Source: Mactromeris polynyma (taxonomy: Eukaryota; Mollusca; Bivalvia; Venerida; Mactridae). Taken from it: 64,000 nt of DNA. Every line of letters begins with the position of its first letter. Positions within the stretch are counted from its first letter, which is position 1. Shown here piece after piece: positions 13,001-19,979 of the stretch. Location: positions 13,971,385 to 14,035,384 of the forward strand of contig JASFXZ010000010.1 of the NCBI GenBank assembly GCA_032209605.1. Direction: 5' to 3'. The notes beneath the pieces are model-generated. The model was not told the DNA's origin. It was given only the letters and a program-made list of their open reading frames with translations, and made no database searches. A program made the translations under genes and the position numbers.

Positions 13001-13840
13001 TCATTCAGTTCTACAGTGTCTTCAAACATTGATAAAACGAAGTAGGCCTATAGCTGGGTCAGCATTAAATGCCGAAAATACCGTACTTTGCCGTTGGCCA
13101 CGGTGAACGGATATACATGAATGCCGGGTAATATTATAAGGCAATACAGAGAATTTGACGCATAAAGCCTTTAGTAATACCACAGATCCAATTTAATGAT
13201 CATGTCATGTTGAACTTAATGTAGGATTATGAATATCCTTAACATATTTTAGCACCATGATAGTTCCTTCAGTCACACTTTCCTGTTCCCTTTAAAAACC
13301 TTGAAACTTCACAGAAACAGCACGGATTGTTTGAACGCATGACGATCTTCGGATTGAATACACAGTCGGACCTCGTTCATTCGAATTGATCGGATCCGAA
13401 ATTTTATTTTCAATAATAAGTCGTTTCGAATAGCTCATTTCAGTTAGAAATCTAAGAAGAGTCTAAGAAGATTCATCGGGGCATGGTCTTTGTTTCGGAT
13501 GATGCCAAACCTTGTCCAGTATAACCTCACTTAAAGACCACCTCAATAAGAAGACCAGTTTGCAAGAGTCCCAATGGTGGTCTTATTATTGAGATTTCAC
13601 TGTATTCGGATTGAAGGTTGTCGAATAAACCAGGTCCGACTGTACAACTTTTGGGTCAGAATATTGAATAAAATTGAGCATATACATATAGTTTAAACTG
13701 TGTCACATGTATATCTGTTTTACAATTTGCGATTACATGCTACAGAGAAATAAGCAAATAAAACGCATACCTTGATTGCTTGATAATGCTAATCGCAAAA
13801 ACAGAAAAATGAAAACAAAACGTAATGTATATTCCATCAT
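761..13840 (-). CDS. Gene 1: secreted multi-exon protein of unknown family (12 exons, 3' end outside window)
   Basis: Twelve exons were joined by eye: 13771-13840, 12669-12943, 11162-11377, 10212-10389, 9142-9234, 8566-8750, 6443-6766, 4937-5098, 4187-4337, 2478-2624, 1839-2106 and 761-1061. Every junction has GT..AG borders and the phases agree throughout, giving 2,370 nt (790 codons) with no stop. Residues 1-20 or so form a signal peptide (MMEYTLRFVFIFLFLRLALS), so the protein should be secreted. The rest is beta-rich with many N-x-S/T sites and loosely repeating modules. One recurring pattern is a stretch like IGDVVNWTV or VGDTLSLGVKV followed about 40-60 residues later by VxVxSVGSN or VQLMEIGSN. 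This recalls DUF11-like or other beta-sandwich surface repeats, but that is only an analogy. The last exon ends in phase 0 at a donor, so the gene continues left of the window. No membrane segment is seen yet. Function is unknown; an extracellular structural or adhesive role is inference. Confidence 0.85.
1476..1662. mobile_element. MITE family B (pogo-like), copy 1
   Basis: Left end CAATCGGACCTCGTTTATTC and right end GAACGAGGTCCGACG are inverted. The core has AAATATCAGGTCCTGATG. TIR style and TA flanks suggest the pogo/Tigger branch of Tc1-mariner. It has no coding capacity. Confidence 0.65.
1839..2106 (-). CDS. Gene 1 exon 11
   Basis: Acceptor acattatag|GATTACTC and donor ATATCAGG|gtaagt. 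Phase 1 in, 2 out, 268 nt. It encodes TDVNQVIFTVSLVVADHVVN and later VQISGTETPVLQF. The start was set by phase from exon 10; a shorter AG choice breaks the frame. Confidence 0.85.
2478..2624 (-). CDS. Gene 1 exon 10
   Basis: Acceptor actatttcag|CTTTTATC and donor TATGCAG|gtgatg. Phase 1 in and out, 147 nt. It encodes SVTVLRVGNDLLCMENRTVM, which echoes the V-x-V-x-x-x-G-S-N closing motif of other modules. Confidence 0.82.
3685..3887. mobile_element. MITE family A, copy 1
   Basis: Family A elements start CAGTAAAACCTC and end with its inverse (GAGGTTTTACTG). Inside they carry AAGACCACC, GGGACCCTTGAAAA, GGACTTGAAAA and TGAGGTGGTCTTATTATTG. This copy is almost full length and lies in intron 8 of gene 1. 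Confidence 0.75.
4187..4337 (-). CDS. Gene 1 exon 9
   Basis: Acceptor ttattttag|GCAAAT and donor GCATTGG|gtacgg. Phase 0 in, 1 out, 151 nt. It encodes NNVTGYIGEVVSVKFTATF, another module opening. If the donor is not used the frame stops a few codons later, which would end the protein here. The phase match to exon 10 argues for splicing. Confidence 0.78.
4790..4926. mobile_element. MITE family A remnants, copy 2
   Basis: Two adjoining remnants. The first ends GGTTTCACTG near 4,820 and the second ends AGTGAGAGACTACTG at 4,926. The outer end is 10 nt from the exon 8 donor of gene 1. Confidence 0.6.
4937..5098 (-). CDS. Gene 1 exon 8
   Basis: Acceptor catgaccag|TTCCGT and donor CCTTCACTG|gtaata. 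Phase 0 in and out, 162 nt. The upstream AG was chosen over the one just before ACGAC because only it keeps the phase from exon 7. It encodes FRLEVAVCLPDDTTAQVGDT. A family A MITE end begins 10 nt into the following intron. Confidence 0.8.
5218..5386. mobile_element. MITE family B, copy 2
   Basis: Left end ACAGTTGAACATCGTTCATT and right end ATAAACGAGGTCCGACTGTA. The core has CAGGACCTGATATTTATTTC, shared with copies 1, 3 and 4. It lies in intron 7 of gene 1. Confidence 0.68.
5516..5705. mobile_element. Possible MITE with CAGTAAATTCCGC end
   Basis: The left end CAGTAAATTCCGCTTATAAC and the right CGATATCGTTATTAATGGAG are roughly inverted, with CGTAATAAGCGG motifs repeated between them. Single copy here; decayed. 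Confidence 0.4.
6443..6766 (-). CDS. Gene 1 exon 7
   Basis: Acceptor aattttag|GCTGGG and donor AATAATAAG|gtaact. Phase 0 in and out, 324 nt or 108 residues, the longest exon. It encodes a full module: IGAGIVFSIDV, then DLAVFDVIISADAAL, then VCDVQLMEIGSNVC. Confidence 0.9.
7059..8313. mobile_element. GC-rich inverted-repeat element H in gene 1 intron 6
   Basis: GGTGGCACTTCATT at 7,059-7,072 is exactly inverted at 8,300-8,313. Both ends continue into GC-rich stretches with GGCGTACGCCGG. TTT flanks both ends. The 1,255-bp body contains another foldback (7,300-7,640) and no long reading frame. Confidence 0.55.
7304..7640. mobile_element. Foldback MITE I nested inside element H
   Basis: CCGATCGAGGTATTTTAAGA then ACAAAAGAATGTG at 7,313 is inverted at 7,600-7,634 (CACATTCTTTTGTTTCGAAA, then ATACCTCGATCGG). 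Confidence 0.68.
8384..8600 (-). repeat. Tandem repeat across the gene 1 exon 6 donor
   Basis: Three units of about 62-82 bp. Two carry ACAATTTCCTTACCGGCGAG (the exon end plus the gtaagg donor in reverse). The third, at 8,384-8,445, lacks the donor. The true exon is the outermost copy. Confidence 0.78.
8566..8750 (-). CDS. Gene 1 exon 6
   Basis: Acceptor ctatttcag|AATTC and donor CTCGCCG|gtaagg. Phase 1 in, 0 out, 185 nt. It encodes NLTIASGTNIIIHVISHVPL and YLDDKLVFPL. The donor and the last part of the exon are partly duplicated downstream (8384-8566), giving a second copy of the same 5' splice site in the intron. Confidence 0.85.
9142..9234 (-). CDS. Gene 1 exon 5
   Basis: Acceptor tttcag|GTCCGG and donor AACACAG|gtaaac. 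Phase 1 in and out, 93 nt. It encodes a short linker with one Cys (AFGCFDK) and a Ser/Thr-rich strand. It lies immediately 3' of a long intronic minisatellite. Confidence 0.82.
9245..10075. repeat. Tandem array T1 (about 17-19 bp units) in gene 1 intron 4
   Basis: About 45 units of the type TTTCAACATTTAAGGCGA, with spacing variants (GATCAACATTTACGGC). Reading frames across it are repeat artefacts. Confidence 0.85.
10212..10389 (-). CDS. Gene 1 exon 4
   Basis: Acceptor atatatttcag|TACTCT and donor GAAATTG|gtaaaa. Phase 0 in, 1 out, 178 nt. It reads KVINTGPTLIGDVVNWTVTL at its start, the clearest module opening in the protein. A Cys follows in YPACDIYVEEIG. Confidence 0.85.
10462..10925. repeat. 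GC-rich CGTACG-dense palindromic element in gene 1 intron 3
   Basis: CTCTGGTCACATCC at the left is roughly inverted as GGCATGTGACCAGAAG near 10,821. The body is full of CCGTACGG, CGTACGA and GAGCTCGTACGG motifs. Base composition is far more GC-rich and CpG-rich than its surroundings. Not coding. Confidence 0.55.
11162..11377 (-). CDS. Gene 1 exon 3
   Basis: Acceptor tttttacag|AACAAT and donor GACTTG|gtgagt. Phase 0 in and out, 216 nt or 72 residues. It contains SEIVVIFDVIVVNSSNFLHG, which resembles the hydrophobic strand pairs in the other modules. Confidence 0.88.
11408..11695 (+). mobile_element. SINE family S1, copy 2
   Basis: The tRNA-like head has GGTTCGAATCCTGGG as B box, then AAATAATAGTTACTG, GCCTGGTGCCTGACGCC and GGAATTGGGAAGTAAATGT. 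It lies in intron 2 of gene 1, antisense to the gene. The middle part is longer than in copy 1 and includes a small internal repeat of GCCTGG. Confidence 0.8.
11970..12062. mobile_element. MITE family C, copy 1 (left half)
   Basis: Family C elements start CAGTGCAACCTCTCCAGAG and end with its inverse. Here AGAGCAACACCCTTTAGAAG then GTTGTTGAGAGGTTGTCAC matches the complete copy at 60,464. The right half is lost. In intron 2 of gene 1. Confidence 0.6.
12070..12245 (+). mobile_element. tRNA-headed SINE-like element S3
   Basis: GGTCGAGTGGTTATTGTCAC resembles an A box. CGTTCCAATCCCAG resembles a B box about 45 nt later, followed by a non-tRNA body (GTAAGTGGGTAAGACATCC). It lies in intron 2 of gene 1. 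Only one copy is seen here, so the family assignment is tentative. Confidence 0.5.
12669..12943 (-). CDS. Gene 1 exon 2
   Basis: Acceptor tttccag|GTATAG and donor CATATGCG|gtaaat. Phase 1 in, phase 0 out, 275 nt. It encodes the first module, with ISDRLVFELAITVPNGSY followed by VEVVSVGSN near the end. It has two potential N-glycosylation sites, N-L-T and N-G-S. Confidence 0.88.
13365..13645. mobile_element. MITE family B, copy 3, interrupted by a family A MITE
   Basis: The ends are ACAGTCGGACCTCGTTCATT and ATAAACCAGGTCCGACTGTA. A family A element sits inside at 13,517-13,605. It lies in intron 1 of gene 1. Confidence 0.7.
13517..13605. mobile_element. MITE family A, copy 3, nested in a family B MITE
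   Basis: Begins CAGTATAACCTCACTTAAAG and ends TTGAGATTTCACTG. It is a short internal-deletion form of about 90 bp. Confidence 0.72.
13771..13840 (-). CDS. Gene 1 exon 1 (signal peptide)
   Basis: Starts with two Met codons and encodes a hydrophobic signal sequence ending LRLALSSNQ. The donor is CAAG|gtatgcg, leaving phase 1. The first ATG was chosen; the second is the next codon, so the choice changes one residue only. A plausible cleavage point is after ALS. Confidence 0.85.
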
Positions 13841-13873
13841 GACTTTGACAATTTCATGTTTTCTGGTCACTAA

Positions 13874-13880
13874 TTTTATA
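13874..13880 (-). promoter_or_regulatory. Possible TATA box of gene 1
   Basis: TATAAAA on the minus strand, about 35 nt upstream of the gene 1 start codon. If functional it implies a very short 5' leader. In such AT-rich DNA a chance match is easy. Confidence 0.25.
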
Positions 13881-14413
13881 TGGGATATAAACCTCCGAAG
13901 AACTTAAAGTTTGTAAATTCTCTGGTCCAATAGAAATTAAATAGTCCGAGAAAGTTTGGCAATATCTTTAAGGCGCAGCCTTTTTAATTATTCATATTCT
14001 AAATACAATTGTTTACCATTGTAATTAGCGTAAGTATATGACGTTTCTGTCCATTTGAAGTATATTGTTCTACGTTTTTTCTTTGTTTCGTAACATTTAT
14101 TCAAAGAAACACGTTGTGTTCCAGGCTTTTATATTGGCAACTACATGTATTACACATTCCTTAAACATGGGTAAACTATTTATTTGACATTCAAAAAGAA
14201 CTGGCGTCCGTTGGTTTGGTCCAGATATATTTTGTCAACACATTAGAATACCATGTACATTCGGTATAGACAAATGTATTTCCAACTCTATTATTTTAAA
14301 AACGCAAGACAAAATTGAATTGGGCTCCCTTAAAATTGTCTCCCTTGTAAACACATATATATACGATCGCTATCGACGATCTTACCTGATCGAGTTTTGC
14401 ACATAGAAATATA

Positions 14414-14482
14414 TTAAGACCACCTCAATAAGAAGACCAGTTTCAAGGGTCCCAATGGTGGTCTTATTATTGAAATGTTACT
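14414..14482. mobile_element. MITE family A, copy 4 (fragment)
   Basis: Carries AAGACCACCTCAATAAGAAG and CCCAATGGTGGTCTTATTAT, and ends ATGTTACTGTA. The left TIR is missing. Confidence 0.62.
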
Positions 14483-14658
14483 GTATTTCATATCGAACGC
14501 ATTTATTTCGAAAAAAATTAGTTTAGTTTTGCAATGTTCGACATTTTAGCATCTATCTAAAGATGTTAAGATCATAAAGTGTGAAATAAGTTAGTTGTTT
14601 CTATTTTAAAGTGAAGCAAATACAAATACATTAGCATTCTGATATTAAACACTAAATA

Positions 14659-14820
14659 CAGTAAAACCCCAATAATAAGACCACCATTTGTGACCCTTGA
14701 AAACTGGTATTTTTATTACGTTGATCATAATATTGAGGTTGAATGTAGAGCAAAACAGTAAAAATGGACTTGAAAAAATTGTTCTTAATTTTTAGGTTGT
14801 CTTAAAGTGAGGTTTTACTG
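14659..14820. mobile_element. MITE family A, copy 5
   Basis: Begins CAGTAAAACCCCAATAATAA and ends AAAGTGAGGTTTTACTG, with TA-rich flanks. Nearly full length. Confidence 0.75.
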
Positions 14821-15076
14821 TATTATATTTTATTTTACGTAAATTTGAGATTTATGAAAATTTCGTTTGAGTGTTTGATATAGAGGAAATACCCTCTCAG
14901 CTGATAAAAATGTGGGTCCAAGTTGAGAACATACTATGAGTTTGCCAAGTTGATGGACGTACCGTTATTCCAAGGTACTAGCATATACATACGTATTGTA
15001 CATAGCATTCAAATCAATGCTTTTGAAGTCGAATACTAAAGTGAATAAGAACCATTAACGTTCAGAGATATCCAAA

Positions 15077-15340
15077 TATCGATACGATTTAATTGCCATT
15101 TCCTTGCTCATCGGTCGATGGTAAAAGTGGAATAAAAGTAATTACTATTCAGAAAAGCCTGATTGAAAAAGCAATACAAAGTTTGTAATCAGATACTGCT
15201 TTTAGTTCACCACACTATGTTTAGTAAATTGAATAAAAATGGAAGTATAACAACAATCAGACTTTTCTAAATAGTCATTTTTTAATCCTCTTATACCAAC
15301 GATCGATGAGCAAGGAAATGACATTTAAATTGTATCGATT
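15077..15340. mobile_element. Foldback MITE G
   Basis: Left ATCGATACGATTTAATTGCC then TTTCCTTGCTCATCG. The right arm is the inverse, ending AAATTGTATCGAT. Arms of about 44 bp with several mismatches; centre about 175 bp, non-coding. Confidence 0.72.
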
Positions 15341-15519
15341 AATTCCTTGAAGTCTGAATGAAGCAATGACTTGTTTGATTTATAACAAAACTTTCATAGA
15401 AATATGGATTCGTACCATACTTTAACAATGGAACTGTTTTACAGTTAATAGTTTCCTAATGTTTGACTAGAACGACATTGTCTGTCACTCAAATACATGT
15501 TGTTCTTGTTTGCTTCAGC

Positions 15520-17606
15520 AAAACTCAAATCTCCACTGAGTAGCATGCTTGCACTGTAGTAAAACTCAAATCTCCACTGAGTAGCATGCTTGCACTGTAG
15601 TAAAACTCAAATCTCCGCTGAGTAGCATGCTAGCACTGTAGTAAAACTCAAATCTCCGCTGAGTAGCATGCTAGCACTGTAGTAAAACTCAAATCTCCAC
15701 TGAGTAGCATGCTAGCACTGTAGTAAAACTCAAATCTCCACTGAGTAGCATGCTTGCACTGTAGTAAAACTCAAATCTCCGCTGAGTAGCATGCTTGCAC
15801 TGTAGTAAAACTCAAATCTCCACTGAGTAGCATGCTTGCACTGTAGTAAAACTCAAATCTCCACTGAGTAGCATGCTTGCACTGTAGTAAAACTCAAATC
15901 TCCACTGAGTAGCATGCTTGCACTGTAGTAAAACTCAAATCTCCACTGAGTAGCATGCTTGCACTGTAGTAAAACTCAAATCTCCACTGAGTAGCATGCT
16001 TGCACTGTAGTAAAACTCAAATCTCCGCTGAGTAGCATGCTAGCACTGTAGTAAAACTCAAATCTCCGCTGAGTAGCATGCTTGCACTGTAGTAAAACTC
16101 AAATCTCCGCTGATTAGCATGCTTGCACTGTAGTAAAACTCAAATCTCCGCTGATTAGCATGCTAGCACTGTAGTAAAACTCAAATCTCCGCTGAGTAGC
16201 ATGCTAGCACTGTAGTAAAACTCAAATCTCCGCTGAGTAGCATGCTAGCACTGTAGTAAAACTCAAATCTCCGCTGATTAGCATGCTAGCACTGTAGTAA
16301 AACTCAAATCTCCGCTGAGAAGCATGCTAGCACTGTAGTAAAACTCAAATCTCCGCTGAGTAGCATGCTTGCACTGTAGTAAAACTCAAATCTCCGCTGA
16401 TTAGCATGCTTGCACTGTAGTAAAACTCAAATCTCCGCTGATTAGCATGCTAGCACTGTAGTAAAACTCAAATCTCCGCTGAGTAGCATGCTAGCACTGT
16501 AGTAAAACTCAAATCTCCGCTGAGTAGCATGCTAGCACTGTAGTAAAACTCAAATCTCCGCTGATTAGCATGCTAGCACTGTAGTAAAACTCAAATCTCC
16601 GCTGAGTAGCATGCTAGCACTGTAGTAAAACTCAAATCTCCGCTGAGTAGCATGCTAGCACTGTAGTAAAACTCAAATCTCCGCTGAGTAGCATGCTTGC
16701 ACTGTAGTAAAACTCAAATCTCCGCTGAGTAGCATGCTTGCACTGTAGTAAAACTCAAATCTCCGCTGAGTATCATGCTTGCACTGTAGTAAAACTCAAA
16801 TCTCCGCTGATTAGCATGCTTGCACTGTAGTAAAACTCAAATCTCCGCTGAGTAGCATGCTTGCACTACAGTAAAACTCAAATCTCCGCTGAGTAGCATG
16901 CTTGCACTACAGTAAAACTCAAATCTCCGCTGAGTAGCATGCTTGCACTACAGTAAAACTCAAATCTTCGCTGATTAGCATGCTTGCACTACAGCAAAAC
17001 TCAAATCTCCGCTGAGTAGCATGCTTGCACTACAGTAAAACTCAAATCTCCGCTGAGTAGCATGCTTGCACTACAGTAAAACTCAAATCTTCGCTGATTA
17101 GCATGCTTGCACTACAGCAAAACTCAAATCTCCGCTGAGTAGCATGCTTGCACTACAGCAAAACTCAAATCTCCGCTGAGTAGCATGCTTGCACTACAGT
17201 AAAACTCAAATCTCCGCTGAGTAGCATGCTTGCACTACAGCAAAACTCAAATCTCCGCTGAGTAGCATGCTTGCACTACAGTAAAACTCAAATCTCCGCT
17301 GAGTATCATGCTTGCACTACAGTAAAACTCAAATCTCCGCTGAGTAGCATGCTTGCACTACAGTAAAACTCAAATCTCCGCTGAGTATCTTGCTTGCACT
17401 ACAGTAAAACTCAAATCTCCGCTGAGTAGCATGCTTGCACTACAGTAAAACTCAAATCTCCGCTGAGTAGCATGCTTGCACTATAGCAAAACTCAAATCT
17501 CAACTGAGTATCATGCTTGTACTTCAGCAAAACTCAAATCTCAACTGAGTAGCATGCTTGTACTACAGTAAAACTCAAATCTTCGCTGAGTATCATGCTT
17601 GTACTA
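15520..17606. repeat. Tandem array T2 (41-bp unit, about 51 copies)
   Basis: The unit contains AAAACTCAAATCTCCGCTGA then GTAGCATGCTTGCACTGTAG. The first roughly 32 units carry CACTGTAGT and the later ones CACTACAGT, switching near 16,860. A second variant, GCATGCTAGCAC against GCATGCTTGCAC, is clustered in the middle. The array ends inside the start of a family A MITE. Confidence 0.9.
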
Positions 17607-17786
17607 CAGTAAACCCTCTTTAATAAGGCCACACTTGGTTCCGTTGCAAATCTGGTCTGAGTTTTAAGGTAGTTTGATTATCGAGTTAAAATATGGAAGA
17701 ACAATTTAAAAACTGGTCCATGAAAATACGGGCGTATTTATGAGGTCGTCTTGTTTTCCAGGTTGATGTAAAGGGAAGTTTTATTG
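17607..17786. mobile_element. MITE family A, copy 6, joined to the 41-bp array
   Basis: Begins CAGTAAACCCTCTTTAATAA directly at the end of the 41-bp tandem array, and ends GGGAAGTTTTATTG. The array unit carries CAGTAAAACTC at the same place. Confidence 0.68.
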
Positions 17787-18108
17787 TATACAACCGATGA
17801 AAACCATTTCTTAGACAAGTGATAGAGACTTATAATGGAAAGGAAAATTAGCGAATACTTCAAGCAGACGAGAGAATGGTCAGCGTACACCGTTTATGTG
17901 ACCGAACCTTTATTGATTTGTTTATTTTCAGCGGGTTTTACGCCGTTATTTTTCAAAAATAAAATCAGTCATATACTGCAGTCAGTTGATCTAACCAGTT
18001 TTCCTGGAATTAATGAATCAACCAGTAACTTTCTCTTCTACAAACAACTGACAACTTCTCCACATATGGAGGACATGACCGTAGCCAATTTCTTGAAATA
18101 ACATAACC

Positions 18109-18180
18109 TGCCCAACCCGGTAATCGAACCCGGATCTGCCAAGTGACAGTCTAGCGTTTTACCAACTGAGCTAGTCGGGC
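18109..18180 (-). pseudogene. tRNA-like sequence (decayed tRNA or SINE head)
   Basis: Read on the minus strand, GCCCGAC at the start pairs fully with GTTGGGC at the end (one G-U). There is a D-loop motif AGTTGGTA, an anticodon loop CTGTCAC (GTC, which would be Asp) and a T loop TTCGATT. The D stem is broken (GCTC against AAAC) and the anticodon stem barely pairs, so it is unlikely to be a working tRNA. The acceptor half recalls tRNA-Lys and the anticodon loop tRNA-Asp. A SINE head or pseudogene fits best. Confidence 0.5.
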
Positions 18181-18186
18181 GTGCTT

Positions 18187-19775
18187 GTCTTTATTGAAAG
18201 TGGGTGGACTTAAAAGTTCCTGTAGGTAAAATTCCTGATCCGTCAAATGTTCCTATACACGTCTTGTTAAAATCAAGTTAAGTCCTAATGCAATTGTCTG
18301 CTTATATATTCTGATCTACATGGATTAGTATTATGAATACGCTTAATCCGTATATGGATGTGGCTAATACCCGAATTCCGTAATCTCCAGTATGTCCCGG
18401 TCAATCTTAGGTCAAAACTGCATTATACTACATAACTATATATATACATTGCACTGCATATAATTATCAATATGAAGTCCACTTGAATGCACAGTAGTGA
18501 ATAAGACGAAATGATAAAGAGATTTGTTTGTATATTAAAGAAGTGAGCTCATGACAAAAATGGATTTATCATCGGAATAAGACGGACAAACCTCATCAGT
18601 GTGTAACTTTCTACACATATTAAGAAGTCACAGAAAGTTATGAGTAAGGAGAAGGAATTCATTAATCAAAGTTAAAGTGACTCGGATTTATTTGAGCGAC
18701 GCGTTCTTTAAAATTAATATTTCACGTAAGCAACCTTCGTATACATAAATACCAGTTGGCATCCTGTATGTATAGAGATAACGTATCTAATTTAGTGTAT
18801 AATTTATTCTGACAGCAATTAGATTTAAAAAGATTAGACACAGAATTAATCTATCCTTAAATGGAAACTATATATTTTGTTGATAGGGAATAAATATTTG
18901 TCAATCGTGAACTCTGATCGCTGTATTGTCCATTGTAGATTAGATTTATTGTTTTCCAGATGGGTAATACACAATCAAACGGTTAGAATGTATATTGTGG
19001 TAGTTAATTAACCAAGTGTTCCAAAATAAAACGAGTGTTGGGTAATTAAGACGCGAAATAACAAAAAGAGTTTTAAGTTAACGGTGTATAAATACAATGC
19101 ATGCAATGTTGGCAACACATACCGCGGGTAAATAATTCGTTCAAGTTAAGGTGTAAAACAAAGGACACATTTTATTTTAAGTCGACAGAAACGATAAACG
19201 ATACTTATTTTTAGACAAGAACACGAGAATAAAGTATAGGTGTCAAGATAGGACGGTGGATATGAACGAACGAATTAGTATCAAAGTGTTTGTCTAATTA
19301 ATACAACAATAATTAGATTTTTTATTTTTCAGAATTTGAATAAGGTTGAACAAGTCAAGTGAAAACTGTTAACATGATAGAAAGAAAATTTCGCGTATTT
19401 TTACAAAAAAATGCTTGGATACGGATTGCAGTGTGAAAACCCGTGTTAAGATTTAATTAGTGGAAAGGGTTTATAAAACGATATGTGTCAACCAAAACGA
19501 CAAACGAGAGGACATGTGTACTTCGTGATATGATGGTGAAATAAATATATACCACACAGAGGCTTAAATGCATTCTTTTTAATGAATGTTTTAAAACTGC
19601 CTTCATTGTGAATTACATTTTTATATGGACGTTTAGTTATAGCGAAATAATTATTTCTTGCTGTTGGGAAAATTTAAAATTCCTCGATGCTTGGAGATAC
19701 AGGAAAGCAACTTCGATTTCCATACAACGTGGATTGTGATTGAGTGAAATTTTGCTGTCGTAAATTAACTGCAAC
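18187..19775. other. Non-repetitive region upstream of gene 2
   Basis: About 1.6 kb of AT-rich single-copy sequence with no MITE or SINE. The lack of repeats is unusual for this window and suggests promoter or 5' exon sequence of gene 2, but no specific site was recognised. Confidence 0.45.
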
Positions 19776-19979
19776 ATGAAATACAATAGTTTATGTAAAG
19801 AAGACGCCGTAATGGAAAATTTAAGTTCAACAAAACGTAAATTCATTGAGAACTGGCGACAGAATGTGAGTGTATTTATGGAGAATGGGAATATATGCCG
19901 CGTGACCATTGCTGAGCTAACACCAGAACCATCGGGCACAACAAAATGGCAGAATGCTGACAATACGAAAACTGCGCTG
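19776..19979 (+). CDS. Gene 2 exon 1
   Basis: 68 codons ending TKTAL at donor gtaggt, phase 0. Without splicing the frame stops ten codons later. Confidence 0.7.

Larger units (their letters stand above)
13881..15076. other. Intergenic region upstream of gene 1
   Basis: AT-rich and non-coding. Apart from the two family A MITEs listed inside it, nothing was recognised. It should contain gene 1 control sequences. Confidence 0.5.

Noticed and set aside
15520..17606. Regular array resembling a CRISPR at first sight
   Set aside because: Units are contiguous with no unique spacers, and the genome is animal.
17835..18101. 88-codon plus-strand frame (MERKISEYFKQTREW)
   Set aside because: No splice sites, family features or signals; it lies between a MITE and a decayed tRNA-like sequence. 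It could be real but cannot be supported.
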